Positions 16,529 to 24,672 of a stretch of DNA of 31,363 nucleotides are shown here, piece by piece. The stretch's first letter is position 1; each line of letters begins with the position of its first letter. Position numbers and translations under genes: made by a program. The stretch covers positions 1 through 31,363 of the forward strand of contig JBEIHC010000021.1 of assembly GCA_040381555.1 (NCBI GenBank), written 5' to 3'. Under the pieces are notes generated by a model. It worked only from the letters and a program-made list of their open reading frames with translations. It searched no databases and was not told the origin of the DNA. Origin of the DNA: CANHCC01 sp040381555 (GTDB lineage: Bacteria; Bacteroidota; Bacteroidia; J057; RFSG01).

Positions 16529-16560
16529 TTGTTGTAAGGATTGTTGTAAAAATACATTTG
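16529..16560 (+). promoter_or_regulatory. Candidate promoter pointing antisense into the SDR gene end
   Basis: TACATTTG at 16553-16560 (exact -7 match) has TTG at 16532-16534 (18-bp spacer) and another at 16529-16531 (21-bp spacer). There is no annotated gene downstream. The transcript would run antisense to the 3' end of the epimerase gene. Confidence 0.35.
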
Positions 16561-16651
16561 ATTCTGTTGTTGTTGTCGGCTCTCCCAGTGTGAAATCTGT
16601 CTGAAATACGATATCGTTATTCCTTATCCCAGGTTTACCTTAACCTTTCAA

Positions 16652-17692
16652 TTAAAACTTAGTTTTGGCTGCCTCATAAACCCTTTTCATTCCTTCTTCC
16701 AAAGATACCTTGGGTTTCCATTGGAAACGGTTTTCAACATAACTCATGTCGGAATACCTACTATGAACACCTACAGGTTTATCGAGCAGAGGTTTGATTA
16801 CAGGTTTATACCCGGCAAATTGGGTCATCAATTCAATAATATCCAGAAAGCTGGTTAATCTGCCTGAACCGATATTTATGGCACTGCCATCCGTAATGTT
16901 GTCCATTGCCATGAGAATGCAATCGATACAATCATCAATGTGCACAAAATCCCGACCCTGCTTACCTGAGCCCCAAACCTCAAATGGATTCTCTTTTAAG
17001 GCCGCTCTTCTGGCAATGGCTGGGATAGGATAACTCAAGTCTTGATCCTCTCCATACCCAGAGAATGGCCGGACCGAAGCAACGGAAATTCCATAATACT
17101 GGGCTGCGATTTGCCCTAAATATTCTCCTGTTAATTTGGACCAGCCATAGGTCATATCTGGCTTGCCCAGGTTTCTGGAAAAATCAATATCCGATTCTTT
17201 TAATGCGTACGATTCAGATTCTGTTTGCATATGAATCGGGTAGGCGGCCGAAGAACTCGGATACATAACCCGGTCTGGTTTGTGACGGGTTACCCAATAA
17301 AAAAATTCTGCATCAATCGCTAAATCCAAGGCCACCATCATCGGGTCTCCATCTATCTTGGCTCTTCCACCCACAATTGCCGCAAAATGAAATACATCGG
17401 TAAAATGGGGGATGTCTAAACCAAATTCTTCTTTCAAATACTCTGGTCTTAACAACATATTCATTAAGAGTATTCTAAAATCTCCCTTCCAGAATAATAT
17501 GCGTTCATCTGCTCCGAAAATCTCAATTCCTTGATGAGTTTTGGATATAGAATCTGATAACCAAGTGGAAGGGTGGGTACCAATGGATAAATCATCCACA
17601 ATAAATAATCGATCTGTTGTCGTTTTAAGTAATCTTTTAACCAGATTGCGACCGACAAATCCACAGGCTCCAGAAATTAAATGATAGTTCAT
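16652..17692 (-). CDS. Extended SDR, NAD-dependent sugar epimerase/dehydratase type
   Basis: 346 residues. The Rossmann motif GACGFVG spans 8-14. The catalytic YxxxK is Y182/K186 in TYGWSKLTGE, and the serine is within YPSSSAAY (146-148). The C-terminal half has VRPFSGYGEDQD, RDFVHIDDC and INIGSGRLTSF, typical of NDP-sugar 4-epimerases and dehydratases. The probable role is interconversion of nucleotide sugars for surface glycans. The substrate cannot be fixed because no other sugar gene is nearby. A TAATTTTG box lies 6 nt before the ATG. A roughly 30-residue insertion after the first beta-alpha units (about 42-72) is unusual for the shortest members. Confidence 0.88.
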   Translation of the reverse strand: MNYHLISGACGFVGRNLVKRLLKTTTDRLFIVDDLSIGTHPSTWLSDSISKTHQGIEIFGADERILFWKGDFRILLMNMLLRPEYLKEEFGLDIPHFTDVFHFAAIVGGRAKIDGDPMMVALDLAIDAEFFYWVTRHKPDRVMYPSSSAAYPIHMQTESESYALKESDIDFSRNLGKPDMTYGWSKLTGEYLGQIAAQYYGISVASVRPFSGYGEDQDLSYPIPAIARRAALKENPFEVWGSGKQGRDFVHIDDCIDCILMAMDNITDGSAINIGSGRLTSFLDIIELMTQFAGYKPVIKPLLDKPVGVHSRYSDMSYVENRFQWKPKVSLEEGMKRVYEAAKTKF

Positions 17693-17698
17693 ATTCTA

Positions 17699-17706
17699 CA
17701 AAATTA
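17699..17706 (-). promoter_or_regulatory. Bacteroidota -7 promoter box, predicted leaderless start
   Basis: On the minus strand TAATTTTG is followed by TAGAAT and the ATG of the SDR gene. This places the start of transcription at or just before the start codon. Confidence 0.6.
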
Positions 17707-17864
17707 ATACACCTTGGGAATAATACCTGTTTTATGTTTGTAAGAATGCCATTCTTCCAAGATTTTGCCCTTTACAAACCTTCCATTCTATTGGATCACA
17801 GTATTTTAAATGAGGGGTAAGCTCGATTTTAGAAAAATAGATGCGTTACAATTTAGGCCAACGC

Positions 17865-18809
17865 TTACTGCTTCTTCAATTTTCCGGTACATTTCGGACA
17901 GGCACAATTGAAATGGTAATATTCCTTTAAATAGGCTTGCCTTTCTTTCTTTCCTTTACTGGTATCGCAGTACGAAATGTTGACCTCCTGATTTTGAGCA
18001 ATATCTTTGGATGCTTCAACTGTAATAGGGCCTCCATTTAGATAATAAATTGTTTTAGCATTGGGAGCGCATGAATGGTTGAGAAAGGAAATTCCCGGAA
18101 TGACTGCTGCCCCAATTTGATCCCCATTCTTAGGATTGAAATAGCCAAAACAGTTACATTCGTACCGACAGATGCATTCTGCCAAATACTCTGCGAGTGC
18201 CTGTTGATCGGAGTTTTCAGGAAAGGCCTTCTGAAGTATTGGGCTTGGGAGGAAGGAAATTAAATCTTCAGCCATTCGTACTCTTTCCTGGAATTTTTTA
18301 CTTCCATATGCTTCCCGATTGGAGACCAGATCTTCTAAGTCTTTCCAACTTTGCTCGTCTTTCAACCAGTGGGGAAATTCAGTTTGTTGAAGCCATTTTT
18401 GTTGTGCTTTTTTTACCGGAATTCCAGAATCCATCAGGTTCAGTCCATTTTCCAAGGCTTTCCGAATAACAGCTCGAGCCATGGTTTTGAGCAATAATTT
18501 AAAAGAGGTATTGTACTTACTTACCTGAATTTTTTGAAAAGCTTTGCATTCTAGATGGTGAAATCTAAATCCTAATTTCCGGATGGATTCATCCTCATAC
18601 CAGACTTCCTTACAATCCGGACAGCCTGTTTGCAGAGGGCCATCGAATGAATCTAATGACCAAGCACAAGTTCTTCGGCTGGCAACTCGGGTTAAGGCAA
18701 AAGCGTAGGGTTTCCCAATAATAATTTCTGTTTTACGGAGGAGATTTTTTTTTGCCAGGCAAAAACGCCCCTGATCTTTTGTTTGAAGGACTTTGAGATT
18801 CTGATTCAC
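17865..18809 (-). CDS. SMYD-like SET-domain protein (putative protein lysine methyltransferase)
   Basis: 314 residues from a GTG start. The SET domain is split, as in eukaryotic SMYD proteins. The N-terminal GRFCLAKKNLLRKTEII (14-30) is the first SET strand pair. A cysteine/histidine cluster (C48, C63, C66, H84, H85, C88) sits where the MYND finger lies but keeps fewer ligands. A helical region follows, then ECNCFGYFN (the SMYD NxF block, about 217-225), FLNHSCAPNA (242-251, the SAM/knot motif), VNISYCD (Y280) and a post-SET zinc site FNCACPKC (C302, C304, C307). These are all the key SET motifs, so activity on a protein lysine is plausible. The target is unknown. A near-match -7 box (TTATTTTG) lies 4 nt before the GTG. 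Neighbours give no hint of function. Confidence 0.85.
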   Translation of the reverse strand: MNQNLKVLQTKDQGRFCLAKKNLLRKTEIIIGKPYAFALTRVASRRTCAWSLDSFDGPLQTGCPDCKEVWYEDESIRKLGFRFHHLECKAFQKIQVSKYNTSFKLLLKTMARAVIRKALENGLNLMDSGIPVKKAQQKWLQQTEFPHWLKDEQSWKDLEDLVSNREAYGSKKFQERVRMAEDLISFLPSPILQKAFPENSDQQALAEYLAECICRYECNCFGYFNPKNGDQIGAAVIPGISFLNHSCAPNAKTIYYLNGGPITVEASKDIAQNQEVNISYCDTSKGKKERQAYLKEYYHFNCACPKCTGKLKKQ

Positions 18810-18865
18810 TCTGCAAAATAAGCGGACATTTGCTTAGGAATGCAACGATTTTTGTCAGGAATGCT

Positions 18866-18873
18866 TAAATTTG
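18866..18873 (+). promoter_or_regulatory. Bacteroidota -7 promoter box, predicted leaderless start
   Basis: TAAATTTG is followed by TGTAA and the ATG at 18879. It is likely to drive the lipoprotein gene and recG together. Confidence 0.6.
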
Positions 18874-18878
18874 TGTAA

Positions 18879-19367
18879 ATGAACAGACTTCCTTCCTATA
18901 TTTTTGGAGTAGCAGGATTACTGATTCTGAGTTGTTACGGTTTATCTTGTAGAACGAAACAAGTATTTCCGCCTGGACCTCAGATTAAATTTATCTTTTT
19001 GGAGCCTTCAGAAATTAAGGCATTAAGTGGTTCATTCGATATTGAAATCAGTTATCAGGATGGAGATGGGGACTTAGGTTCCGATAATTCTGATGAAAAG
19101 AATTTTTTTGTTATTGATAATCGGCAAAATCTTCCGGATTCTGTGCGGACCTTTTCTTATAGCCTTCCCAATTTATCTTCTAATGCGCGTAATCCCTCCA
19201 TTCAGGGTAAAATAAAAGTGAAAGTACCTTTGGCTCTGTCCTCCTCCTTTTTTCCTCCTTATCCTCTACCCGTTCGGGAAGAAACAGATTTTACTGTTTA
19301 TTTAGTCGATCGAAAGGGAAATAAAAGTAATGTATTGATTACAACCAAAGTAGCTATTCTGCCTTGA
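18879..19367 (+). CDS. Putative lipoprotein with DGDGDLG motif
   Basis: 162 residues. The N-terminal hydrophobic segment ends ILSC at residue 19, a usable lipobox. A second cysteine at 24 (GLSC) is a poorer fit. The mature part has FDIEISYQDGDGDLGSDNSD, an acidic possibly calcium-binding stretch often seen in small Bacteroidota lipoproteins, and beta-rich sequence to the end (TDFTVYLVDRKGNKSNVLIT). The function is unknown. recG starts 18 bp downstream, so the two are probably co-transcribed, though no functional link is apparent. Confidence 0.75.
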   Translation: MNRLPSYIFGVAGLLILSCYGLSCRTKQVFPPGPQIKFIFLEPSEIKALSGSFDIEISYQDGDGDLGSDNSDEKNFFVIDNRQNLPDSVRTFSYSLPNLSSNARNPSIQGKIKVKVPLALSSSFFPPYPLPVREETDFTVYLVDRKGNKSNVLITTKVAILP

Positions 19368-19385
19368 TACATAAGGGATGATGGG

Positions 19386-21491
19386 ATGAGTCGGATACAG
19401 AATACACCCTTTTGGGATACAGAAATTAGTTGGCTTAAGAAGGTAGGACCCAAAAGAGCGGAATTACTCACTGCTGAAATCGGGATTAAAACTTTTCGAG
19501 ATTTACTAAATTATTTTCCTTCTAAGTACATCGATCGTTCCAGACTGATGAAAATTCAGGAGGTTAGTCCCGAAGATTCCTACATCAGTGTTCGAGGGAC
19601 TATTTCTGATATTGGGATGGCAGGACAAAAAGGGCCAGGAAGACGATTAACAGCAGTATTCAGGGATGGAGCCGGTGTGATGGAATTGATTTGGTTTCAG
19701 GGAATCAAATACATCGAAGAACAACTTAAAGAAGGAGAAGAGGTGATTTTGCATGGGCGTCCCTCTTGGTTTCAATCCAGGTTGCAAATGGCGCATCCCG
19801 AGATAGAACCGGTGAAAGGATTGTCTCTCCAGGGCATTCTGCCTTTTTACAGCAGTACAGAGAAAATGAAAAAAGCCGGGTTGGATAGCAGGGGCATTCG
19901 ACAATTACTTGTACAGCTCCAATCCGAAATTAAAGGTTCAATTCCGGAGAATCTAAGTGAATCCCTCAGAAGAGAATTTGCTTTACCCGAGCGAGAACGC
20001 GCATTTTATCAAATTCATTTTCCCGAAAATCTAGGTCAGGCATTTGAGGCTCGAAAGCGGTTGAAATTTGAAGAGCTCTTCTTTTTTCAGTTTATGCTTA
20101 TTTCTCAAAAATTACTCAGACGCCCCAATCATCAAAGTGCTCCATTTCCTAAAATTGGTCCTTTGTTTAATCGTTTCTATTCAGAGCTAATACCTTTCTC
20201 ATTGACAGGCGCACAGAAGCGGGTCTTGCGTGATATTCGGGCAGACTTAGGCAAATCAGTCCAAATGAATCGCTTAATTCAGGGAGATGTAGGAAGCGGA
20301 AAAACCATGGTGGCATTTTTATCGATGTTGATTGCATTGGATAATAATTTTCAAGCTGCATTGATGGCCCCAACCGAAATATTGGCAGATCAACATTATC
20401 GAACAATCTCAGGATATGCAGAAGCTTTGGGCATAAAAGCTGCCCTGTTAACCGGCAAAGTAGGCGTAAAACGACGCCGAGAAATTACTGCTGGATTATT
20501 AGATGGCTCTATACATTTATTAATAGGTACACATGCTTTAATAGAAGATTATGTTCAGTTTCAGGACTTGGGCTTAACCATCATCGATGAGCAGCATAAG
20601 TTTGGGGTGATGCAAAGGGCTAGGCTTTGGACCAAGGGGAAATTGTATCCGCACAATATGGTGATGACTGCCACTCCTATTCCTAGGACACTGGCACTCA
20701 CCTTATATGGCGACTTAGATGTATCGGTAATAGATGAATTACCTCCGGGTAGAAAGCCAGTTAAAACAAGAGTAGCCGGTAGCGCTCGTCGGAATGAAGT
20801 GTATCATTTTTTAGGAGAACAAATGCGGTTGGGGCGGCAAATTTATTTCGTCTATCCCTTGATTGCAGAATCTGAAAAGTCTGATCTAAAAGCAGCGGAA
20901 GAAGCATTCGTCAATTTATCCGAATCCTTTCCAGCCCGAAGAGTAGGATTGGTGCATGGGCGGATGAAGCCAGATGAAAAAGAGCGCATGATGTTGGATT
21001 TTAAATCCGGAAATATTCAGATTTTGGTTTCTACTACAGTTATTGAAGTTGGGGTCGATGTACCGAATGCTTCGGTAATGGTTATTGAAAATGCCGAAAG
21101 ATTTGGACTCTCTCAATTGCATCAGTTACGCGGTAGGGTAGGAAGAGGGGCAGCGCAATCCTATTGTATTTTAATGGTGTCGGAGAAAATTTCCAAGGAT
21201 GGGAAAGCCCGATTGCGAACCATGGAAGAAACCAATGATGGGTTTAAAATTGCGGAGGTGGATTTGCAAATTCGAGGGCCTGGAGATTTTCTCGGTACCC
21301 GACAAAGTGGACTTCCGGATTTCAAGATTGCCAATATCGCAGAAGATGGGGCATTGTTGGCCGATGCTCGGGATGCTGCGGAGAAGTTAGTGGAAGTAGA
21401 TCCGGATTTACGCATGCCGGAACATGCAGTAATGAAAGTGCACTATCAGATATTCTTTGAGGCCAATCGTAAATTTGCCGGGATTGCCTAA
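19386..21491 (+). CDS. recG: ATP-dependent DNA helicase RecG
   Basis: 701 residues, the usual RecG length. The N-terminal wedge/OB domain (about 1-190, with RDLLNYFPSKYIDRS) binds branched DNA. The helicase core has Walker A GDVGSGKT (300-307), the DEQH box (401-404, followed by KFGVMQRA), TATPIPRTLALTLYGDLDVS near 428, and motif VI QLRGRVGRG near 580. The C-terminal QIRGPGDFLGTRQSGLPDFK is diagnostic. RecG regresses stalled forks and processes recombination intermediates. Its stop lies 7 bp from the convergent next gene. The start is the ATG 18 bp after the lipoprotein stop. Confidence 0.98.
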   Translation: MSRIQNTPFWDTEISWLKKVGPKRAELLTAEIGIKTFRDLLNYFPSKYIDRSRLMKIQEVSPEDSYISVRGTISDIGMAGQKGPGRRLTAVFRDGAGVMELIWFQGIKYIEEQLKEGEEVILHGRPSWFQSRLQMAHPEIEPVKGLSLQGILPFYSSTEKMKKAGLDSRGIRQLLVQLQSEIKGSIPENLSESLRREFALPERERAFYQIHFPENLGQAFEARKRLKFEELFFFQFMLISQKLLRRPNHQSAPFPKIGPLFNRFYSELIPFSLTGAQKRVLRDIRADLGKSVQMNRLIQGDVGSGKTMVAFLSMLIALDNNFQAALMAPTEILADQHYRTISGYAEALGIKAALLTGKVGVKRRREITAGLLDGSIHLLIGTHALIEDYVQFQDLGLTIIDEQHKFGVMQRARLWTKGKLYPHNMVMTATPIPRTLALTLYGDLDVSVIDELPPGRKPVKTRVAGSARRNEVYHFLGEQMRLGRQIYFVYPLIAESEKSDLKAAEEAFVNLSESFPARRVGLVHGRMKPDEKERMMLDFKSGNIQILVSTTVIEVGVDVPNASVMVIENAERFGLSQLHQLRGRVGRGAAQSYCILMVSEKISKDGKARLRTMEETNDGFKIAEVDLQIRGPGDFLGTRQSGLPDFKIANIAEDGALLADARDAAEKLVEVDPDLRMPEHAVMKVHYQIFFEANRKFAGIA

Positions 21492-21498
21492 GGTCGAT

Positions 21499-22197
21499 TT
21501 ATAATCTGAAACTCAAGAACGCTTCTACTTGAATTCCCCGAATTCCATTCCGAGGACTGTCATATAAAATCTGCTCATTCATTTGCCATCTCGATCCACT
21601 TCCCCCGCTACCGAGAATTCGAATGCCTGTTTGAGTTCTTTGGGAAGGGAAATTGGTTTCGAGCCAGATTCCAAATTCGAGATTTCGGGCGGAGTTGCGT
21701 AAAACGGCTCCAGAGTTACTGCTTAAGGTGCTTGAATGGGAGAGTAAGTCATCCAAGGACGCCTTGGCAGAAAGAACTTTTTCTACATTGATATTCAGGT
21801 TCCTAACCTCAAATCCAGCCACCGGTCCTATACTGAAATTACGCATTCTAATCAATTTCCAAACAGCGTACACATCCAAGGCCGCACTCTGATAGTTCAC
21901 CCCATACCCACTCTTACGCTGAACCCCGGAACTTGACTGGCTAATCTGAAATCCTCCACTCCATTTTTCTGACAACTCCCAGTTTAGACCCAACAATCCC
22001 ATTCCAGAACCAGAGGGTAGTGTAGGATAATTGTAATAAGAAAACCATCTATTTATACAGGATAAATCACTGAAATACATTCCTGTACCTGCAATTATTT
22101 TAACTTTAGGTTGAATAGGATCTGAGTCTGCCTGGACTTTTAATACCTGTAGCATTAACAGGAATCCAACCAACGACGCCTGGACAAATCCGCTCAT
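21499..22197 (-). CDS. Small predicted outer-membrane beta-barrel protein
   Basis: 232 residues. It has an N-terminal signal (SLVGFLLMLQVLKVQA, then DSDP). The rest alternates like a porin-type barrel of about 8 strands (GTGMYFSDLSC, SGGFQISQSSSGVQRKSGYG, SIGPVAGFEVRNLNI) and ends VEAFLSFRL, a typical C-terminal barrel strand. The start ATGA overlaps the stop of the upstream T9SS-protein gene by 4 bp, so the two are translationally coupled. Residues around 143-148 (AKASLD) are encoded by a perfect copy of the palindrome found in the 9.8-10.3 kb array. The function is unknown. Confidence 0.72.
   Translation of the reverse strand: MSGFVQASLVGFLLMLQVLKVQADSDPIQPKVKIIAGTGMYFSDLSCINRWFSYYNYPTLPSGSGMGLLGLNWELSEKWSGGFQISQSSSGVQRKSGYGVNYQSAALDVYAVWKLIRMRNFSIGPVAGFEVRNLNINVEKVLSAKASLDDLLSHSSTLSSNSGAVLRNSARNLEFGIWLETNFPSQRTQTGIRILGSGGSGSRWQMNEQILYDSPRNGIRGIQVEAFLSFRL
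21753..21767 (+). repeat. Perfect 15-bp copy of the array palindrome inside a gene
   Basis: CCAAGG-ACG-CCTTGG, identical to the array core as seen in unit B1 and with the same ACG orientation on the plus strand. It is read on the minus strand in the barrel-protein gene as part of AKASLD. Confidence 0.9.
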
Positions 22198-23624
22198 TTC
22201 AACTGAATGTATCGAATGGTTTGACTTTGATCGGCGTATTCAAATCGAATGAAATAAACCCCACCTCCACTCAAAAAAGATTCTGATAAGGTCATCTTTC
22301 TTCCTTCCGGCCGCACTTGATGGATCAATTTACCTTCTGTGTTAAAAATGGAAAGCGATTCTGGAATCTGATTAGTAAAATCTAATTGAATATCTCCAGA
22401 GCCAGGATTCTCTAAGAGTACTTCAGGGCCTGAGGTATTCTTTAAATCTCTTTGGTTGGACAATGCTTGCGAAACATCTAAAATATACAATCCATTTTGC
22501 ATGTCTCCAGCAATGAGCATATTGTCTTCCGGAAAGGGCCATGCTCCCCAACAGCCAGCATAAACAGGATCAATGAAGCCTCCTGAGTCATTCTGCCAAT
22601 AGGTGTCAAAGTATCCTAATTTGTCCGGTATCCCACTATTGTTCAGGTCGTAAAGATGCAAGCCATCCTGATAGGCTGCCATATACAATATTCCATTTCG
22701 AATATATGGATTATGAGGGGTGGCACCTAGAGAGGTATTCAGGGTTTGAACCAAACTGATATTACTCATATTACTCACATCTATCACTTTAAAATCCAAT
22801 CCTTCAGGTACTTCATCCGTGAAAACCAGATACTTACCATTTTCTGTTAGATAACTACTGTGATTAAATCCTTGATCTGGATAAAGGGTATATTGACCAA
22901 TCATAACAAATTGACTATCCCCCTGTAATTTTAAAATGAACAAACCCTGAAAGCCAGCAGAGGCATAAATGGTGTCATTCCGAACGAACATATCATGTAC
23001 ATAATCTATCCAAGGATAATCCTGTTCTAATTTTCGTATCAGTTGGGGTTTTTCTGGATTGGACAAACTATATACAGCCATGGCTGTGGTGGTATCTGAA
23101 TAGGTCACCCCCCCACAATACAACTTGTCTCCATCAATATAGAGGGTATGAGATCTTCTAAAAATGGAATCACTGTCGTATACTAACTTTACAGAATCAG
23201 GTAAGTAGGACAAATCCACTATTTGAAAACGATTGTCTTCAGAATCATCTGAGGCAAGGTATCCATAATGCCCATAGGTTTTGTATTCCCTCCAGGTACA
23301 AGAATCCAAAGCGCCAGGCACAAAATCACGAAGCTGAGGATTAGAAGGTTGGGTGATTTCTATGAAATAGGTGCCATCTGTTCCGCCCAATAGAGCATAT
23401 CGTTTATTTCGAACAGTATCCGTCCAGCCATAGCAGCCCGAATAGCGCTGATTTCCAAAGTCTGTTATACTGTCTATTGTCGGGTTTGTCCAATGCCCAA
23501 GCAAGTTAACATTAGAGGATTGATATTGGGCACGCGTTAAAAAGGGTAATAAACAGCAACAGGCCCAAAGAAATACTTTTACTGTTTTTCCGATGTTTGT
23601 GGTTGAATCCATTTGATAGTGCAT
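22194..23624 (-). CDS. Choice-of-anchor B family secreted protein with T9SS sorting tail
   Basis: 476 residues. It has a signal peptide (KVFLWACCCLLPFLTRAQ; M5 is an alternative start). The body is made of LVIVD-type beta-propeller repeats, for example NRFQIVDLSYLPDS, TAMAVYSLSNPEKPQLIRKL and DFKVIDVSNMSNI, with the choice-of-anchor B order. From about 400 comes a type IX secretion sorting domain (ENPGSGDIQLDF, then LSIFNTEGKLI, then GVYFIRFEY and a basic end). The protein is predicted to be exported through the outer membrane and attached or released at the surface. It is followed, with a 4-bp ATGA overlap, by a small barrel protein that could be its partner. Confidence 0.9.
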   Translation of the reverse strand: MHYQMDSTTNIGKTVKVFLWACCCLLPFLTRAQYQSSNVNLLGHWTNPTIDSITDFGNQRYSGCYGWTDTVRNKRYALLGGTDGTYFIEITQPSNPQLRDFVPGALDSCTWREYKTYGHYGYLASDDSEDNRFQIVDLSYLPDSVKLVYDSDSIFRRSHTLYIDGDKLYCGGVTYSDTTTAMAVYSLSNPEKPQLIRKLEQDYPWIDYVHDMFVRNDTIYASAGFQGLFILKLQGDSQFVMIGQYTLYPDQGFNHSSYLTENGKYLVFTDEVPEGLDFKVIDVSNMSNISLVQTLNTSLGATPHNPYIRNGILYMAAYQDGLHLYDLNNSGIPDKLGYFDTYWQNDSGGFIDPVYAGCWGAWPFPEDNMLIAGDMQNGLYILDVSQALSNQRDLKNTSGPEVLLENPGSGDIQLDFTNQIPESLSIFNTEGKLIHQVRPEGRKMTLSESFLSGGGVYFIRFEYADQSQTIRYIQLK

Positions 23625-23745
23625 TTTCCTGAGTCTAAATTACTCAAAATTGGAATAGACGCAGTTCCTAGCGTTTTATTCAATCAACCTATACAATTGC
23701 CTTTGACTCAATTTCAAGAATGAGTAATAAGGAAATCAATTACAA

Positions 23746-24672
23746 TTAATAGGATTTTGGAGAATCCGGGTCTGTCACCAAGATAAAGTTTCCTTTTTTT
23801 CTTTCTTCTACATTGGGAGCGAGTAAGCCTTCCGTTTCATTTGTGGATAGTACAACAATTTTTAAGTTGGGTTTTTCTTTTTTCAAATACCAAACAATAC
23901 TTTCAAAATAATCGGAGTGATAGGCTCCATTTAGGTGGAGAAATTTTTCCCCTTCATTAAAATTCTGCAAGATATAATGCGCCATAGTGGCGTCTTTAAG
24001 AGCTTGCGCACTGGCGAATTGGTACCCAGATGACTGAGTGCCATGCCCCATAGATAATAAATTTTTATAGCAATTGAGCGTGGTATCAACAGGATAGGGG
24101 AGTGGGCATAGCAACCTTTTCTCATTTGCATTGAGTGTATCTAAAGCTTGTTTTCCCATTTTGCTTACAATACGAGCGTATTTACGGGGAACATTCGTGG
24201 CTATTACAGGTATGGATTTCTTTAGGGCATCATCCAGCAAAGGCTGATAATCCGTTTTGTGATTTGGCCAAAAGTTTTGGCTTTTCAAAAAGGTTTCGGT
24301 GGTAAGCAAACCTCCCAAAAAGGAATCCACTGCAGCTTGTTGATGTGTTTCCAACATTTCCATCCCTATCTTGACTTTCCCGGGATATTGAGTATAAAGT
24401 CCTCTAAATACTTGTAATTGATACCAATGTGCAACAGCATTATTATGCAATTCACCAAAAAGAACTATATCGGCCTCTTCACAAGTTTTCAACACTTTTG
24501 AGAAATCTGTTTTTTTCCCATTAACTCCATACCATTGAGACAGGGCGTCATTTTGGGCTTCAAGGCTAAAGGAAAAACAAAGAACTCCAATTAGAAATAC
24601 TTTCAGGAAAAGGACTGAACCAATTGAATTATACAGGTACTTGATTGGTTTTCTTTGATTTTTCTTCCGCAT
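23746..24672 (-). CDS. ChaN-like haem-binding uptake family protein
   Basis: 308 residues. The N-terminal hydrophobic segment (about 17-39, ending SLEAQ) is a signal peptide with an unusually long basic lead. The family motif is IVLFGELHNN (G73, E74, H76), then KVKIGMEMLETHQQ, DYQPLLDDALKKSIPVIATN and the late LHLNGAYHSDY. The family (ChaN, cofactor haem-binding) has been linked to iron and haem handling, though in other lineages related folds are proteases. The first 44 bp overlap the upstream gene's end in another frame. No haem or iron transporter is nearby. Confidence 0.85.
   Translation of the reverse strand: MRKKNQRKPIKYLYNSIGSVLFLKVFLIGVLCFSFSLEAQNDALSQWYGVNGKKTDFSKVLKTCEEADIVLFGELHNNAVAHWYQLQVFRGLYTQYPGKVKIGMEMLETHQQAAVDSFLGGLLTTETFLKSQNFWPNHKTDYQPLLDDALKKSIPVIATNVPRKYARIVSKMGKQALDTLNANEKRLLCPLPYPVDTTLNCYKNLLSMGHGTQSSGYQFASAQALKDATMAHYILQNFNEGEKFLHLNGAYHSDYFESIVWYLKKEKPNLKIVVLSTNETEGLLAPNVEERKKGNFILVTDPDSPKSY

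Larger units (their letters stand above)
16158..16651. other. 494-bp gap between convergent genes with inverted repeats
   Basis: This is unusually long for a gap between two gene ends. It holds a nested inverted repeat (16307-16362), a TACAACA site with two TGTTGTA copies (16499-16548) and a candidate plus-strand promoter (16529-16560). No open reading frame longer than about 15 codons caught my attention. Confidence 0.6.

Noticed and set aside
17733..17740. Plus-strand TATGTTTG box
   Set aside because: There is no plus-strand gene within 1.1 kb. Chance matches of this kind are expected in AT-rich DNA.
22155..22190. CGACGCCTGG as a further copy of the palindrome
   Set aside because: The left arm is missing, only part of the core matches, and it lies in the coding sequence of a signal peptide.
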